Assembly (NCBI GenBank): GCA_008501765.1
Contig: QQUE01000002.1
Coordinates: 556,336 to 620,335, forward strand
Direction: 5' to 3'
DNA length: 64,000 bases
DNA from: Calditrichota bacterium
GTDB taxonomy: Bacteria > Zhuqueibacterota > Zhuqueibacteria > Zhuqueibacterales > Geothermadaptataceae
Shown here: in pieces, positions 19,014 to 27,623 of the stretch
Layout: every line of letters begins with the position of its first letter
How positions within the stretch are numbered: the first letter of the stretch is position 1
Notes under the pieces: generated by a model
The model's database searches: none
What the model saw: only the letters and a program-made list of their open reading frames with translations
What the model was told of the DNA's origin: nothing
Program-made: the position numbers and the translations under genes

Positions 19014-19841
19014 ATGACTCAATCACAAAAACAACTCAGCCGCCTGATTCTCAGTCTGAGTTTTCTTTCAATAACAATATTTCCAATGTGTGGGCTGCAT
19101 TTAACCCGCAATTCCTATTTAGTCGAGAGAGAAAAGCGGACAGAAAACCAGCAAGAAGAAGCCTATAAATTATCGGACATCAACGATTACGAGCTCATGC
19201 CGGTTGAAGACAATGCAGCCATGTCTCGCTTGCAGGAAATCATTAAAAATGAAATCAACAAAACTCCCGATGCAAATACGTCAAGCAAAGCGGTGCAGAT
19301 TCAAGGCGCCCATTCAACCTCGTTGGCAAGCAGTACGAGAATTGTTCCGGAGAGAATTAAACAGCGGAAATCCATTTTTAGCGCCACCAAGCGACAAAAA
19401 CAAGCGCAACAAGTGACCAAATCTGCGCCACGAAAACGACGCCCTTTTAAACGCCCCCCCGTGCTGGAGTTTGATCCCCTTTACAAAAAAGCTGTTGATC
19501 TCTACTATAAACAACATTATGTCGAGGCGATCAAAGAGTTTCGCACATTGCTGCAATTTAACCAGCAACACCCGCTGGCAAGCCAATGCCAACACTGGAT
19601 TGGTGATGCCTATTTTGCCATGGGCGCTTATTTTGAGGCGGTTATCGAATATGAGAAGGTTGCGATGTTTCCGGGTTCATCCAAAGCACCGGAAGCGATG
19701 CTTATGGTGGGAATTTCACTGTTCCGGACTGGCGAAACATCCCTGGCACAGCAAGAATTCAAACGGGTCCTTGAATCTCAGGAGAAAAAATCTGTTATGA
19801 TTACAGCCCAGCGCTATCTGCGAAAAATCTCACGGGCCTAA
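19014..19841 (+). CDS. TPR-repeat exported protein (YbgF/CpoB-like C-terminal part)
   Basis: 275 residues. A hydrophobic N-terminal segment (about residues 9-28, ending FPMCGL) suggests a signal peptide or possibly a lipoprotein, though the lipobox is poor. The middle (residues 60-150) is polar and basic with a KRRPFKRPP stretch. Residues 155-275 contain three TPR-like units (YKKAVDLYYKQHYVEAIKEF, IGDAYFAMGAYFEAVIEYEK, VGISLFRTGETSLAQQEFKR), arranged as in the C-terminal domain of Tol-Pal-associated YbgF/CpoB. No tol or pal genes are nearby, so a Tol-Pal link is only a family resemblance. Its stop directly abuts that of the convergent WbqC-like gene. Confidence 0.75.
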   Translation: MTQSQKQLSRLILSLSFLSITIFPMCGLHLTRNSYLVEREKRTENQQEEAYKLSDINDYELMPVEDNAAMSRLQEIIKNEINKTPDANTSSKAVQIQGAHSTSLASSTRIVPERIKQRKSIFSATKRQKQAQQVTKSAPRKRRPFKRPPVLEFDPLYKKAVDLYYKQHYVEAIKEFRTLLQFNQQHPLASQCQHWIGDAYFAMGAYFEAVIEYEKVAMFPGSSKAPEAMLMVGISLFRTGETSLAQQEFKRVLESQEKKSVMITAQRYLRKISRA

Positions 19842-20534
19842 TTAAATTTTCCCCATTTCCCGAAGTATGGATTGGGCTTCATCACCCTCATTAAAAAGCA
19901 GGTCAATCACCGACAATCCGGGAGTAAAATTTTCAAATTGCTGAAAATAGGATTGGATCTGTAAATTAATATATTGCACTTTTAAATCTTGAATCAAGGC
20001 CGCGTTTTCTGTAAGATATTTCTGGAATGTGCCTTCCACCACATAAGTTTCAGCTTCGAGTTTCTTCGCCCAGGCAGCAATTAAAGCAGCTCCTTTTTCA
20101 TGCGCGTCTATCGCTGATGTCCATTTGAGCTTGCTTTCGATACCCAATTCCTGTTTCACAAACTGGATTAATTCAAAATTAAAATCGATGAGAAAAGTCC
20201 ATTTTTTAGCATAAACAGACTTGAGATACAGGTCATACTTTTCAAAATAAGCCGCATTTTTGTAGTTAACCAGCAGTGTTTTCCAGTGTTTTTGTCGCCA
20301 CTTGGTATCATTATTTATGCGCACGTCTTTGATTTTTTGCTCACCAAAACCTTTTGCTAGTATGGGAACAGTCAACCACTGCGCTCCGGCAACCGTTTTA
20401 ATCAAACACCGATTTATCGTCGATTTGGAAATGAATTGCAAATCATCGGCTAGCAACAAAGCGTCACTATTGATCATTTTAGCCCAAAACATCAGTCCGG
20501 GAAAAAAGTCGGGGCGGTTTGCGGCGAAAATCAT
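19842..20534 (-). CDS. WbqC-like family protein
   Basis: 230 residues matching the WbqC-like family found in polysaccharide clusters. The N terminus PDFFPGLMFWAKMINSDALL corresponds to the family's 'QPxYFPWxGxxxKI' opening, and QWLTVPI, WRQKHWKTLLVNYKNAAYF and the later LKVQYIN segment fit too. The molecular role is unresolved; proposed roles are in sugar nucleotide or glycolipid modification. It is encoded 24 bases after the HAD gene in the same direction. It has no membrane segment. Its stop codon abuts the stop of the convergent TPR gene, so there is no room for a terminator. Confidence 0.8.
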   Translation of the reverse strand: MIFAANRPDFFPGLMFWAKMINSDALLLADDLQFISKSTINRCLIKTVAGAQWLTVPILAKGFGEQKIKDVRINNDTKWRQKHWKTLLVNYKNAAYFEKYDLYLKSVYAKKWTFLIDFNFELIQFVKQELGIESKLKWTSAIDAHEKGAALIAAWAKKLEAETYVVEGTFQKYLTENAALIQDLKVQYINLQIQSYFQQFENFTPGLSVIDLLFNEGDEAQSILREMGKI

Positions 20535-20558
20535 CGTTCCTCGATTTTAGGATTTAAC

Positions 20559-21206
20559 TTACAATTCACTATTTTTCAACTGGATGATTCGTGCATTCGT
20601 GCGCCGCAATCGCTGCATAGAAATATTACCGCTGGTGACAAGAAAACAATCAATTCCCATCGCCTGAGCCACTTCCCAGTCGTGCAGGGTATCGCCAATC
20701 ATGGCAATTTTTGAATCTGGCAGGTCAATAGCATGCATTAACTTTTTCCCGATCGCCACTTTGCTATCTCCATGATGATTTTCGGCACCAACTACAATTT
20801 GAAAGTGCTGGTGAATCTGAAAATATTCCAACGCTTTTTGCAAAAGTAACTGTGGATAGGCTGATAGCACGGATTGTTTTTTTCCGGCTTTACTCCGCGC
20901 CAGCAAAAAATCGTGACATTCAGGGTGCAAGCTGCATTGATGTTTTCGCTGCTCATACATTTCGATGAATTCTAAACTCACGCTTTCGTATTCTTTTGCG
21001 CTTACATCAAACCCGAGCTGTTCGTAGTAACCGCGCAACGGGAAGCCAAAAATTTCCCGGTGGCGTTCAGCTGTCAATTCAGGCAAATTTTTGTTGGCCA
21101 ATTGCTCATTCATTATTCGCAGATTCATGGCGACATCGTTAATTAATGTGCCGTTCCAATCCCAAATAATGTGTTCATATTTTTTAAACTCATTTGTGTT
21201 AAACAT
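20559..21206 (-). CDS. HAD-family phosphatase-like hydrolase
   Basis: About 215 residues of a HAD subclass I enzyme of the phosphoglycolate-phosphatase type. Motif I is IIWDWNGTL near residue 16, where the usual DxDGT is DxNGT. Motif II is VLSAYP, and motif IV IAMIGDTLHDWEVAQAMG with the paired Asp. The cap (AMNLRIMNEQL...REIFGFPLRGYYEQLGFD) is helical. The +2 Asp-to-Asn change occurs in a known HAD subset and may alter catalysis. ATG 21206 is chosen; an upstream TTG at 21224 would add six residues. It probably shares a transcript with the WbqC-like gene. Substrate unknown. Confidence 0.8.
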   Translation of the reverse strand: MFNTNEFKKYEHIIWDWNGTLINDVAMNLRIMNEQLANKNLPELTAERHREIFGFPLRGYYEQLGFDVSAKEYESVSLEFIEMYEQRKHQCSLHPECHDFLLARSKAGKKQSVLSAYPQLLLQKALEYFQIHQHFQIVVGAENHHGDSKVAIGKKLMHAIDLPDSKIAMIGDTLHDWEVAQAMGIDCFLVTSGNISMQRLRRTNARIIQLKNSEL

Positions 21207-21249
21207 ACAGACAGAAATTTCCAACCTTTATAATTAAAAAATTAAGGCT

Positions 21250-21415
21250 CTGTTTAAATAACAAGTTGATTTATAGCCTGATAAATTTCTCTCGCAGAGA
21301 ATGACTTAAAGATATTAAAAATAAAACTCTGTGGGCTTCGTGACTTTATGAGAGTTGTTGCCTGAATAATACTTCATTCCAAGCTGTTGGATAATTCATA
21401 CCGTTTTTTAAACAG
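21250..21415 (-). repeat. MITE-like intergenic repeat, copy A
   Basis: A 166-base element bounded by 13-base terminal inverted repeats with one mismatch (CTGTTTAAATAAC at 21250-21262 and GTTTTTTAAACAG at 21403-21415). Read on the minus strand, its interior aligns closely with the plus strand at 41341-41486, including CGGTATG, CTCTCAyAAAGyCACGAAG and CACAGAGTTTT. It lies just upstream of the HAD gene. No coding capacity is seen. Confidence 0.75.
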
Positions 21416-21470
21416 CGCGAAAATTAAAGTATTTGAGCACAATTTCATTTGCATGGTATCGCAGCTATCT

Positions 21471-21941
21471 TTAAAAAGTATTTCGCAGCACCTGGGGAAA
21501 TAGCGCAAGCACAGCGAAGCGAATGTAACGACCTACCATTCCCGAGGCAAAAAACCGGTAAAAATTAAGCTTGACAACTCCGGCCAGAATACTCACAACA
21601 TAAAAAGGGGGGAAGCCCACCGAGGCGCTTAAAAAAACAAAAGCATCCGATTTTCCCTGCCATTTTTCGAACTTCTTTTCAGCTTCGGCGAGCTTGGCTT
21701 CATACTTACCCATCGGGATATTCAGCGCGCCACGGCCGGCAAAATAAAGAATACCTTTTGCCAGCATTTGGCCGAAAGCAGAAACAAAAGCAATCAGCCA
21801 GATTGCCTCATCGCCGGACATGGCCGCAACACCAATTACAATTGCTTCAGCGTTTACAATCGGAATAAATCCACTGACAAAGCAAAGTATAAATGTAGAA
21901 ATATATAAATTCTCGGGAGTTATATAGTTTTCAAAATTCAT
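21471..21941 (-). CDS. VTT-domain (SNARE-associated/DedA-like) small membrane protein
   Basis: 156 residues with about four membrane helices. The VTT signature region covers CFVSGFIPIVNAEAIVIGVAAM, then FGQMLAKGILYFAGRGAL, a charged helix (KYEAKLAEAEKKFEKWQGKSD) and SASVGFPPFYVVSILAGVVKLNFYRF. This short form resembles YqaA-type proteins rather than full DedA. VTT proteins are linked to lipid scrambling and undecaprenyl phosphate recycling; that role here is inference. The ATG overlaps the maf stop by ATGA, so GT2, Maf and VTT form one operon. Confidence 0.8.
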   Translation of the reverse strand: MNFENYITPENLYISTFILCFVSGFIPIVNAEAIVIGVAAMSGDEAIWLIAFVSAFGQMLAKGILYFAGRGALNIPMGKYEAKLAEAEKKFEKWQGKSDAFVFLSASVGFPPFYVVSILAGVVKLNFYRFFASGMVGRYIRFAVLALFPQVLRNTF

Positions 21942-22531
21942 TGTTTTCCAAAAATTTGATAGTCCATTTCATGCAATATTTTGCCCAATTCGAGCAGCGG
22001 CAAACCGATAATCGCTGTCCAATCATTGCATTCAATTTTATCAAAAAGCGCAATACCCGCGCCTTCGAGTTTGTATGATCCGGCGCAATTTAAAGGCTTC
22101 TCTGTTAACACATAGTGCTCAATTTGTTGGTCGGAAACGTCTTTTCGCAGCCATAAATTGGCTTGATTGATAACGGTTCTCGAAATATCTTTTTCTGTAT
22201 CGATCACGTGCATCGCCGTGAAAAGTTGGTGGTGCACACAACGCATTCGCGCCAATTGCTCACAGGCGCGCTCAACAGTTCCCGGCTTTCGTAATATTTT
22301 ATTGTCCAAAACGGCAACCTGATCGGAGCCAATTATTATAGCGTTGGGAAATTCATCTACCACGGATTCTGCTTTTAAGATGGCCAGTCTTTTCGCCATA
22401 TCCTGCGGTTTTTCGCCGGTGATTTCCGCTTCATCACATCGTGGTGAAACGGTAGAAAAAGGGATCGCCAAACGTCTGAGTAACTCTGCTCGAAATGCAG
22501 AGGTCGACGCCAAAACCAGTTGTTTTTTCAA
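21938..22531 (-). CDS. maf: Maf-family nucleoside triphosphate pyrophosphatase
   Basis: 197 residues. LVLASTSAFRAELLRRLAI is the Maf signature start, followed by the substrate-binding CDEAEI and IIGSDQVAVLDNKILRKPG. Members hydrolyse dTTP, UTP or modified pyrimidine nucleotides to monophosphates, sanitising the pool, and some affect septum formation. Middle gene of an overlapping operon: the ATG overlaps the GT2 stop and the stop overlaps the VTT start, each by four bases. Cytoplasmic. Confidence 0.9.
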   Translation of the reverse strand: MKKQLVLASTSAFRAELLRRLAIPFSTVSPRCDEAEITGEKPQDMAKRLAILKAESVVDEFPNAIIIGSDQVAVLDNKILRKPGTVERACEQLARMRCVHHQLFTAMHVIDTEKDISRTVINQANLWLRKDVSDQQIEHYVLTEKPLNCAGSYKLEGAGIALFDKIECNDWTAIIGLPLLELGKILHEMDYQIFGKQ

Positions 22532-23454
22532 TCGGCCGTCCTTCTCAACCGGTGATATTTTTGCATGCCCTCAGCAAAACCGGCGAACAGCGCTTTTACA
22601 ACACCCCAATTGCCTTTCACTGCTTCCCGTACTACAAAAACAAGCGTTCCTGCAAGAATAAACAATGGCATCGTCAACCAGTGGTACCACTGTGCGTAGC
22701 GGCTAAAAAACAACAAACTATGCGCAGTTTTTAAGCGGGTTTTCAGGGGCGTCAGCCCACCGCCGCTGTAAGAAGACACTTTATGCCATAATTTGCCCCG
22801 GGGAACGTACATCAATTTATACCCCGCATTTCGGATGCGCAGGGAAAGGTCGGCGTCTTCCACATAACTTGGGAAAAACGCGTCGTCGAACAAGCCGACT
22901 TTTTCAAGCACTGTGGCGCGAACAAGAAATGCACAGCCCGTGATATAATCCGATTCGCGAATTTCCTCAAATTGACCGCGATCTATTTTTCTGAGATTAC
23001 GGTGGTAGGCAACGCCAGTAAAAAAATTGACACCGCCACCGCCAAACCAAATCTTATCCGGTTCATCGTGATAATAAATTTTTGCCCCGAGCACCCCAAT
23101 CGAAGTTGATGATATTCCTACATTCATAAGTTCCGTAAGAAGATTTTCGTGAACAACGATATCGTTATTAAGTAAAAACACCCACTCGGCGCCGTTTTTG
23201 AGCGCGTGCTGCATCCCCACATTGTTGCCACCACCAAAGCCAAGATTCTCGCTCAATTCGATAACTTCAATTTCGCTGTAGCCGGATTTTACCCGCTCAA
23301 GTGAGCCGTCGGTGGAGCCATTATCGACGACGAGAACGCGGAAGTTGGCATAGTCCATTTTCAGGATCGAATCCAGCGCTTCGTCAATGACTTCGTTGCC
23401 GTTTAAATTTAGCACCAGGCAATACACCAAGGGTGCTGTGTTTTGCGGGTTCAT
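22528..23454 (-). CDS. Glycosyltransferase family 2 (rhamnosyltransferase-like)
   Basis: 308 residues. A GT-A domain fills residues 8-235, with VLNLNGNEVIDEALDSIL, VVDNGSTDGS and the metal-binding FLLNNDIVV, followed by the ED-type acceptor motif FFPSYVEDADLSLRIRNAGY. This arrangement is typical of the WcaA/rhamnosyltransferase branch of GT2. A hydrophobic helix near residues 258-282 (WLTMPLFILAGTLVFVV) probably anchors it to the inner membrane. First gene of the GT2-maf-VTT operon, starting 185 bases from the divergent phospholipase-D gene. The transferred sugar is unknown. Confidence 0.85.
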   Translation of the reverse strand: MNPQNTAPLVYCLVLNLNGNEVIDEALDSILKMDYANFRVLVVDNGSTDGSLERVKSGYSEIEVIELSENLGFGGGNNVGMQHALKNGAEWVFLLNNDIVVHENLLTELMNVGISSTSIGVLGAKIYYHDEPDKIWFGGGGVNFFTGVAYHRNLRKIDRGQFEEIRESDYITGCAFLVRATVLEKVGLFDDAFFPSYVEDADLSLRIRNAGYKLMYVPRGKLWHKVSSYSGGGLTPLKTRLKTAHSLLFFSRYAQWYHWLTMPLFILAGTLVFVVREAVKGNWGVVKALFAGFAEGMQKYHRLRRTAD

Positions 23455-23638
23455 ATCAATTGTTTTTCGAAAAAACTTCTACGATAATTGCGATGATTCA
23501 AAGGGCAACAAAATAGTGAGAAATTAGACAATTCACAATATCATATTCAATTCCACAATTTAATGGCAAGAAATATTGCATTTCCTCTGCAAATTTGATA
23601 TACTCAGCGATATTTTTATTAACCGAAAAAGGCATTTT

Positions 23639-24727
23639 ATGAAAATTGAAATTCTGGTCGATTCCGATTTATTCTGGGCTGATTTGCAAAAAGAAATTCT
23701 GGCAGCACAAGACTGTGTTTATGGCCAAACCATGTCGTTTGAAGGAGATAAAGTGGGAATAATGTTTTCCGAAACCATTCGGCGGTCTCCTGCAAAGGAC
23801 AAAAGGCTGCTCCTCGACTCCTACATTCGTGCGATAATTAACGATAAATTTCTTTATAGTTTCAAAAATCGCCGCGACAAAGAATTGATGGCTGAAGTCC
23901 GCGCCACCGAATTGCTTATTCAGGAAAATGAAGCTGCCGGAATAAAAAGTAAATTCACCAGTCCGCTGGGTTTTCTTTTTCATAAAATTTCCATGCGAAA
24001 CCATAAAAAACTGGTCATTATCGATGACCGTATCGCCTATATCGGTGGCATAAATTTTTGTGACCACAATTTTTTCTGGCATGACATGATGGTGCGCATC
24101 GATGAACCGGAAATTGTCGCCTATCTAAAAGAAGATTTTCAAAAAACCTGGGACGGCGAAAATGTTGGTGCAATAAAAACTTTTGGGGATTTTACCTTAG
24201 TTACATTGGATAAACGCAACAATGAGAAACTATTTCAACCGGTTTTTGAACTTATCGACTCTGCTAAGAAAAATATATTCGTAGAAAGCCCCTATTTGAC
24301 ATTTCCATTTTGCGACAGTCTGCGGCAGGCCGTGCAGCGGGGCATCGAAGTTACTATTTGCAGCCCGGATGCCAATAATTGGGGATTGATGCGCAATTAC
24401 ATGCTATGGGAGGCAAAGCGTTCCGGCTTCAATTTGCAGCTTTATCAGGGAAAAATGTCCCACCTCAAAGGGATGCTCATCGACGAATCAACGCTGATAA
24501 TTGGCTCGACAAACTACGATTTTCTCAGTTACCGGGCACACATCGAAAACATCGCCATTATCCGCGATGCCGGAGTTGTGCAGCAATTTCAAAAACGGGT
24601 CATCGAACCAGATCTTAAAAACTCGCGGCCGGCAACAAGGGTGGAACTCGAAACTGATGGCCGGATGGCAAAAAGAAGCATGCAAGTGCTTGATTTTATT
24701 TGCAAGTATCTAAAATATCTCCCATAA
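23639..24727 (+). CDS. Phospholipase-D-superfamily protein (cardiolipin-synthase-like)
   Basis: 362 residues with two complete HKD catalytic motifs: H122-KK-LVIID129 with GGINF after it, and H275-LK-GMLID282 with GSTNYD. Two HKDs in one chain are typical of cardiolipin synthases and related transphosphatidylases. The usual N-terminal membrane helices of ClsA are missing, so it more resembles the ClsB/YwiE-lite forms or a soluble PLD-like enzyme. ATG 23639 follows an AAAAAGG Shine-Dalgarno; an upstream in-frame ATG at 23576 is less likely. Phospholipid synthesis is the best guess; a nuclease is less likely. Confidence 0.8.
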   Translation: MKIEILVDSDLFWADLQKEILAAQDCVYGQTMSFEGDKVGIMFSETIRRSPAKDKRLLLDSYIRAIINDKFLYSFKNRRDKELMAEVRATELLIQENEAAGIKSKFTSPLGFLFHKISMRNHKKLVIIDDRIAYIGGINFCDHNFFWHDMMVRIDEPEIVAYLKEDFQKTWDGENVGAIKTFGDFTLVTLDKRNNEKLFQPVFELIDSAKKNIFVESPYLTFPFCDSLRQAVQRGIEVTICSPDANNWGLMRNYMLWEAKRSGFNLQLYQGKMSHLKGMLIDESTLIIGSTNYDFLSYRAHIENIAIIRDAGVVQQFQKRVIEPDLKNSRPATRVELETDGRMAKRSMQVLDFICKYLKYLP

Positions 24728-25060
24728 CTTGATTACCGCTGGCGTGAGTTGTGGGAGAATTTAGCTACACTTCAGATTAGCGTATCATCCCCTCAGCATT
24801 TCTTCAACCAAGTTTGATTTCAGAAATTAGTCAAAATATTTTAAAAAAATTAATGCGCACTTTTTTTTCGATGTTCGTACTTTTTCTTCGAAAATTCAAC
24901 AATAGACCGATTGCGAATTTAAAATCATTCCAGAATAGATAAAAGCCTATTAATTTTACGGCACTTCTAATCCTGATCCAAAAATTTTATATTGGAATAC
25001 CGGGACTACCTGGAAGAAAAACGAGACATCCCTTTATATTTCTTTTTTTTGACCGAAATC
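24728..25060 (+). other. Intergenic spacer between convergent genes
   Basis: About 330 bases of AT-rich DNA between the end of the phospholipase-D-family gene and the structured 3' region of proA. No clear terminator follows the plus-strand gene. An open frame crossing from 24992 into proA antisense shows no recognisable protein and is not called. Confidence 0.45.
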
Positions 25061-25110
25061 AAAAAGGCAAGTACTGCGCTGCACCCTATGCTTTCAACTC
25101 GTTACTTGCC
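25061..25110 (-). terminator. Probable terminator of the proBA operon
   Basis: On the minus strand an 8-bp perfect stem (GGCAAGTA/TACTTGCC, plus coordinates 25066-25073 and 25103-25110) with a 29-base loop is followed by five T. It lies 76 bases after the proA stop. The long loop makes this a moderate call; part of the loop can pair instead with the adjacent hairpin. Confidence 0.5.
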
Positions 25111-25118
25111 ATTTTATA

Positions 25119-25182
25119 TTGGAGAAATTCCGCCCTGTATTGATTTCCATCCCGCACTACAGCGCAGGGCGGTTTGCTCCAA
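25119..25182 (-). repeat. Long imperfect hairpin directly after proA
   Basis: Outer TTGGAG/CTCCAA and inner CCGCCCTG/CAGGGCGG stems (25119-25137 with 25165-25182) give an about 18-bp imperfect helix with a 27-base loop. It begins four bases after the proA stop on the minus strand. There is no T-run, so it may stabilise the 3' end of the mRNA rather than terminate. Confidence 0.55.
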
Positions 25183-25185
25183 AAT

Positions 25186-26439
25186 TCAACTCCTGATTTG
25201 CCCATTTCCCCGAACAATATATTTTGAACTGGTTAAAGCTTGCAATCCCATTGGGCCGCGAGCATGCAATTTTTGCGTGGAAATGCCAATCTCCGCACCA
25301 AATCCGAACTCAAATCCATCCGTAAACCGCGTGCTGGCATTTACGTAAACTGCTGCGGCATCAATTTCTGCCAGAAATTTTTCCGCCGATGTTACGTTTT
25401 GCGTGACAATCGCTTCGGTATGTTTCGACGAGTAGGTACGAATATGGTCGATTGCCGCCTCCAGGGATGGGACGATTTTTACCGCAAGAATCAGGCTGAG
25501 AAATTCTTCCCCCCAATCACTTTCCTGCGCCATTTTCGCCTTTGGAAATAAAGCACATGTTTTCTCACAACCGCGAATTTCAACACCTTTTTTAACCATG
25601 GATTCCAATATTTCAGGTAACAATGATTCAGCTCGAGCTTCGTGAACGAGCAACGATTCAATTGCATTACAAACACCGGGTCTTTGCGTTTTGGCATTCA
25701 CAGCAATGTCCTGGGCCATATTGCCATCTGCAGTTTCATCGATGTAGACATGACAATTTCCCACCCCGGTTTCGATGACCGGGACCGTCGCATTTTTCAC
25801 AACACTTTGAATTAACGCCGCGCCACCACGGGGAATTAATACATCGATGAGGCCATTGGCTTTCATCATTTCTTCGGCGAGCGCACGGTCTGTGTTTTCT
25901 ACAAGTTGAATTGAATGTACCGGTAGCCCTGATTCTTCCACAGCTTTGGCCAGCACTTCAACCAGCTTCATGTTGGAATGAAATGCTGATTTTCCACCCC
26001 GCAATAATGCGGCATTGCCAGCTTTCAGGCATAGCGCTGCCGCGTCCACGGTCACATTGGGGCGGGCTTCGTAAATTATGCCGATCACACCTAAAGGAAC
26101 CTGTACCTTGCTAATCTGCAATCCATTGGGACGGGTTTGACCGTTCAAAATGACGCCCACCGGATCTTGCAATGTAATAATTTGCTCAACAGCAGCAGCA
26201 ATCGCTTCGATACGATCTTCGGTCAATAAAAGGCGATCAAACAACGACTCTTTCAAACCATCCCGTTTGCCGGCTTCCAAATCCAAAGCGTTGGCGGCAA
26301 TAATTTCATTTTTATGCTGGCGCAATGCGCTTGCCATCCTATGTAAAGCTTTATTTTTTATAGATGTCGTCGCCGTTGCTAAAATCGTGGCCGCAGAACG
26401 CGCTTTTTCACCTTTAATTTGTATTTCATTCACTTTCAT
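25186..26439 (-). CDS. proA: Gamma-glutamyl phosphate reductase (ProA)
   Basis: 417 residues. Reduces gamma-glutamyl phosphate with NADPH to glutamate semialdehyde, the second step of proline synthesis. The catalytic cysteine is Cys257 in AKTQRPGVCNAIE. Other family hallmarks are LGVIGIIYEARPNVTVDAAAL, LKAGNAALLRGGKSA, and the C-terminal RFTDGFEFGFGAEIGISTQKLHARGPMG segment that is almost invariant in ProA. Length is typical. A strong AAGGAGGG lies five bases before the ATG. It overlaps the end of proB by 14 bases, so the pathway's two steps are co-translated. Confidence 0.97.
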   Translation of the reverse strand: MKVNEIQIKGEKARSAATILATATTSIKNKALHRMASALRQHKNEIIAANALDLEAGKRDGLKESLFDRLLLTEDRIEAIAAAVEQIITLQDPVGVILNGQTRPNGLQISKVQVPLGVIGIIYEARPNVTVDAAALCLKAGNAALLRGGKSAFHSNMKLVEVLAKAVEESGLPVHSIQLVENTDRALAEEMMKANGLIDVLIPRGGAALIQSVVKNATVPVIETGVGNCHVYIDETADGNMAQDIAVNAKTQRPGVCNAIESLLVHEARAESLLPEILESMVKKGVEIRGCEKTCALFPKAKMAQESDWGEEFLSLILAVKIVPSLEAAIDHIRTYSSKHTEAIVTQNVTSAEKFLAEIDAAAVYVNASTRFTDGFEFGFGAEIGISTQKLHARGPMGLQALTSSKYIVRGNGQIRS

Positions 26440-27562
26440 AAACGCCCTCCTTTTTGTGGCGAAAAATGAATAGATTATCCCGGTGAACTATTTCCGGATT
26501 TCCCTGATAGCCTAAAATTTGCGGAAACAAACGGCTGTGGATGCCTTTCAACTTTTCAATTTCCTGGACATTATAATTCACCAGGCCACGTGCTATTTCT
26601 TCGCCTTGCAACGTTGTTACTGCTACGATATCGCCTGCCTGAAATTGCCCGAATGCACGTACAATCCCGGCTGCGAGCAAACTTTTTTTACTGCTCATCA
26701 GGGCATTTGACGCACCATCATCGACAACGATAGTGCCGTTCACAGCACTGCTCATGCCGATCCAGCGCTTCCGGCTGTCGCGCCAACGCGCTTGCGGAAT
26801 AAAATGCGTGCCGACGTCTTCATCTGCCAGCAACCGCGCCAAAATATTTTCTTCACGCCCATTGGCGATATAGGTGTCGGCCCCTCCTTCAGTAGCGATT
26901 CTGGCGCCTTCAATTTTCGTAATCATGCCGCCACGGCTGTGTGCGGAGGCCGACTTTCCAGCCAATATTTCAATCTCTGGCGTAATCGTTTCGATACAGC
27001 GAATTCTTTTGCCAAGCTTTGTGCCGTTTCGCTCGTGCAACCCATCGACATCCGAAAGAAAAACCAACGTCCCCGCATTAACCAGTCCAGTCACCTGCGC
27101 GGCGAGATTATCGTTATCGCCAAATTTTATCTCTTCTGCTGAAATGGTATCATTCTCATTTATTATCGGAATAACGTTCTTTTCAAACAAAGTAAACAAC
27201 GTATTTCTTGCGTTTAAATAGCGGCTGCGCACGCGGAAATCATCTGCAACCAACAATACCTGTGCAATCGTAATATCTTCTTTTTGAAAAAGGTTGTTAT
27301 AAATATCGATGAGCAGACCCTGCCCCACGGCAGCAGCAGCCTGAGATTCACGCAAACTCCGAACTTTTTTTATTCCCAAGCGCGCCATGCCAACGCGAAT
27401 AGCCCCGGAACTTACCAGTGTCACCTCATGCCCGGAATGTGCGAGTCGGGCAAGTTGCTGTGTAAAAACCTGCAAATAAGATTTATCCAGGAACCCGGTT
27501 TTATCTGTGAGCGTATTTGTTCCGACCTTAACGACCAGACGCTTTTTACTCCCCATTTTCAT
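26426..27562 (-). CDS. proB: Glutamate 5-kinase with PUA domain (ProB)
   Basis: About 378 residues. Phosphorylates glutamate to gamma-glutamyl phosphate, the committed step of proline synthesis. The amino-acid-kinase domain covers residues 1-255 (RLVVKVGTNTL, LVSSGAIRVGM, IINENDTISAEEIKFGDND). A C-terminal PUA domain spans about residues 275-370 (NGTIVVDDGASNAL, GIVRAFGQFQAGDIVAV, GLVNYN), as in E. coli ProB. ATG 27562 is chosen behind AAGGAG; GTG 27565 is also possible. First gene of proBA. In known ProB, proline feedback-inhibits the enzyme. Confidence 0.96.
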   Translation of the reverse strand: MKMGSKKRLVVKVGTNTLTDKTGFLDKSYLQVFTQQLARLAHSGHEVTLVSSGAIRVGMARLGIKKVRSLRESQAAAAVGQGLLIDIYNNLFQKEDITIAQVLLVADDFRVRSRYLNARNTLFTLFEKNVIPIINENDTISAEEIKFGDNDNLAAQVTGLVNAGTLVFLSDVDGLHERNGTKLGKRIRCIETITPEIEILAGKSASAHSRGGMITKIEGARIATEGGADTYIANGREENILARLLADEDVGTHFIPQARWRDSRKRWIGMSSAVNGTIVVDDGASNALMSSKKSLLAAGIVRAFGQFQAGDIVAVTTLQGEEIARGLVNYNVQEIEKLKGIHSRLFPQILGYQGNPEIVHRDNLFIFRHKKEGVYESE

Positions 27563-27594
27563 CACATGACTCCTTATGCTATTTTCGATCGAAG

Positions 27595-27623
27595 AAAATA
27601 CAAAAAATTGTATAAATATGCAA
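27595..27623 (-). promoter_or_regulatory. Candidate proBA promoter
   Basis: On the minus strand TTGCAT (27623-27618) and TATTTT (27600-27595) are 17 bases apart, about 33 bases upstream of the proB start. Spacing is ideal, matches are partial. FCB-group housekeeping sigma factors use a different consensus, so this is tentative. Confidence 0.35.

Noticed and set aside
24992-25348. 118-aa open frame on the plus strand near the proA end
   Set aside because: It overlaps proA antisense and the structured 3' region, has no ribosome site and no family signature.
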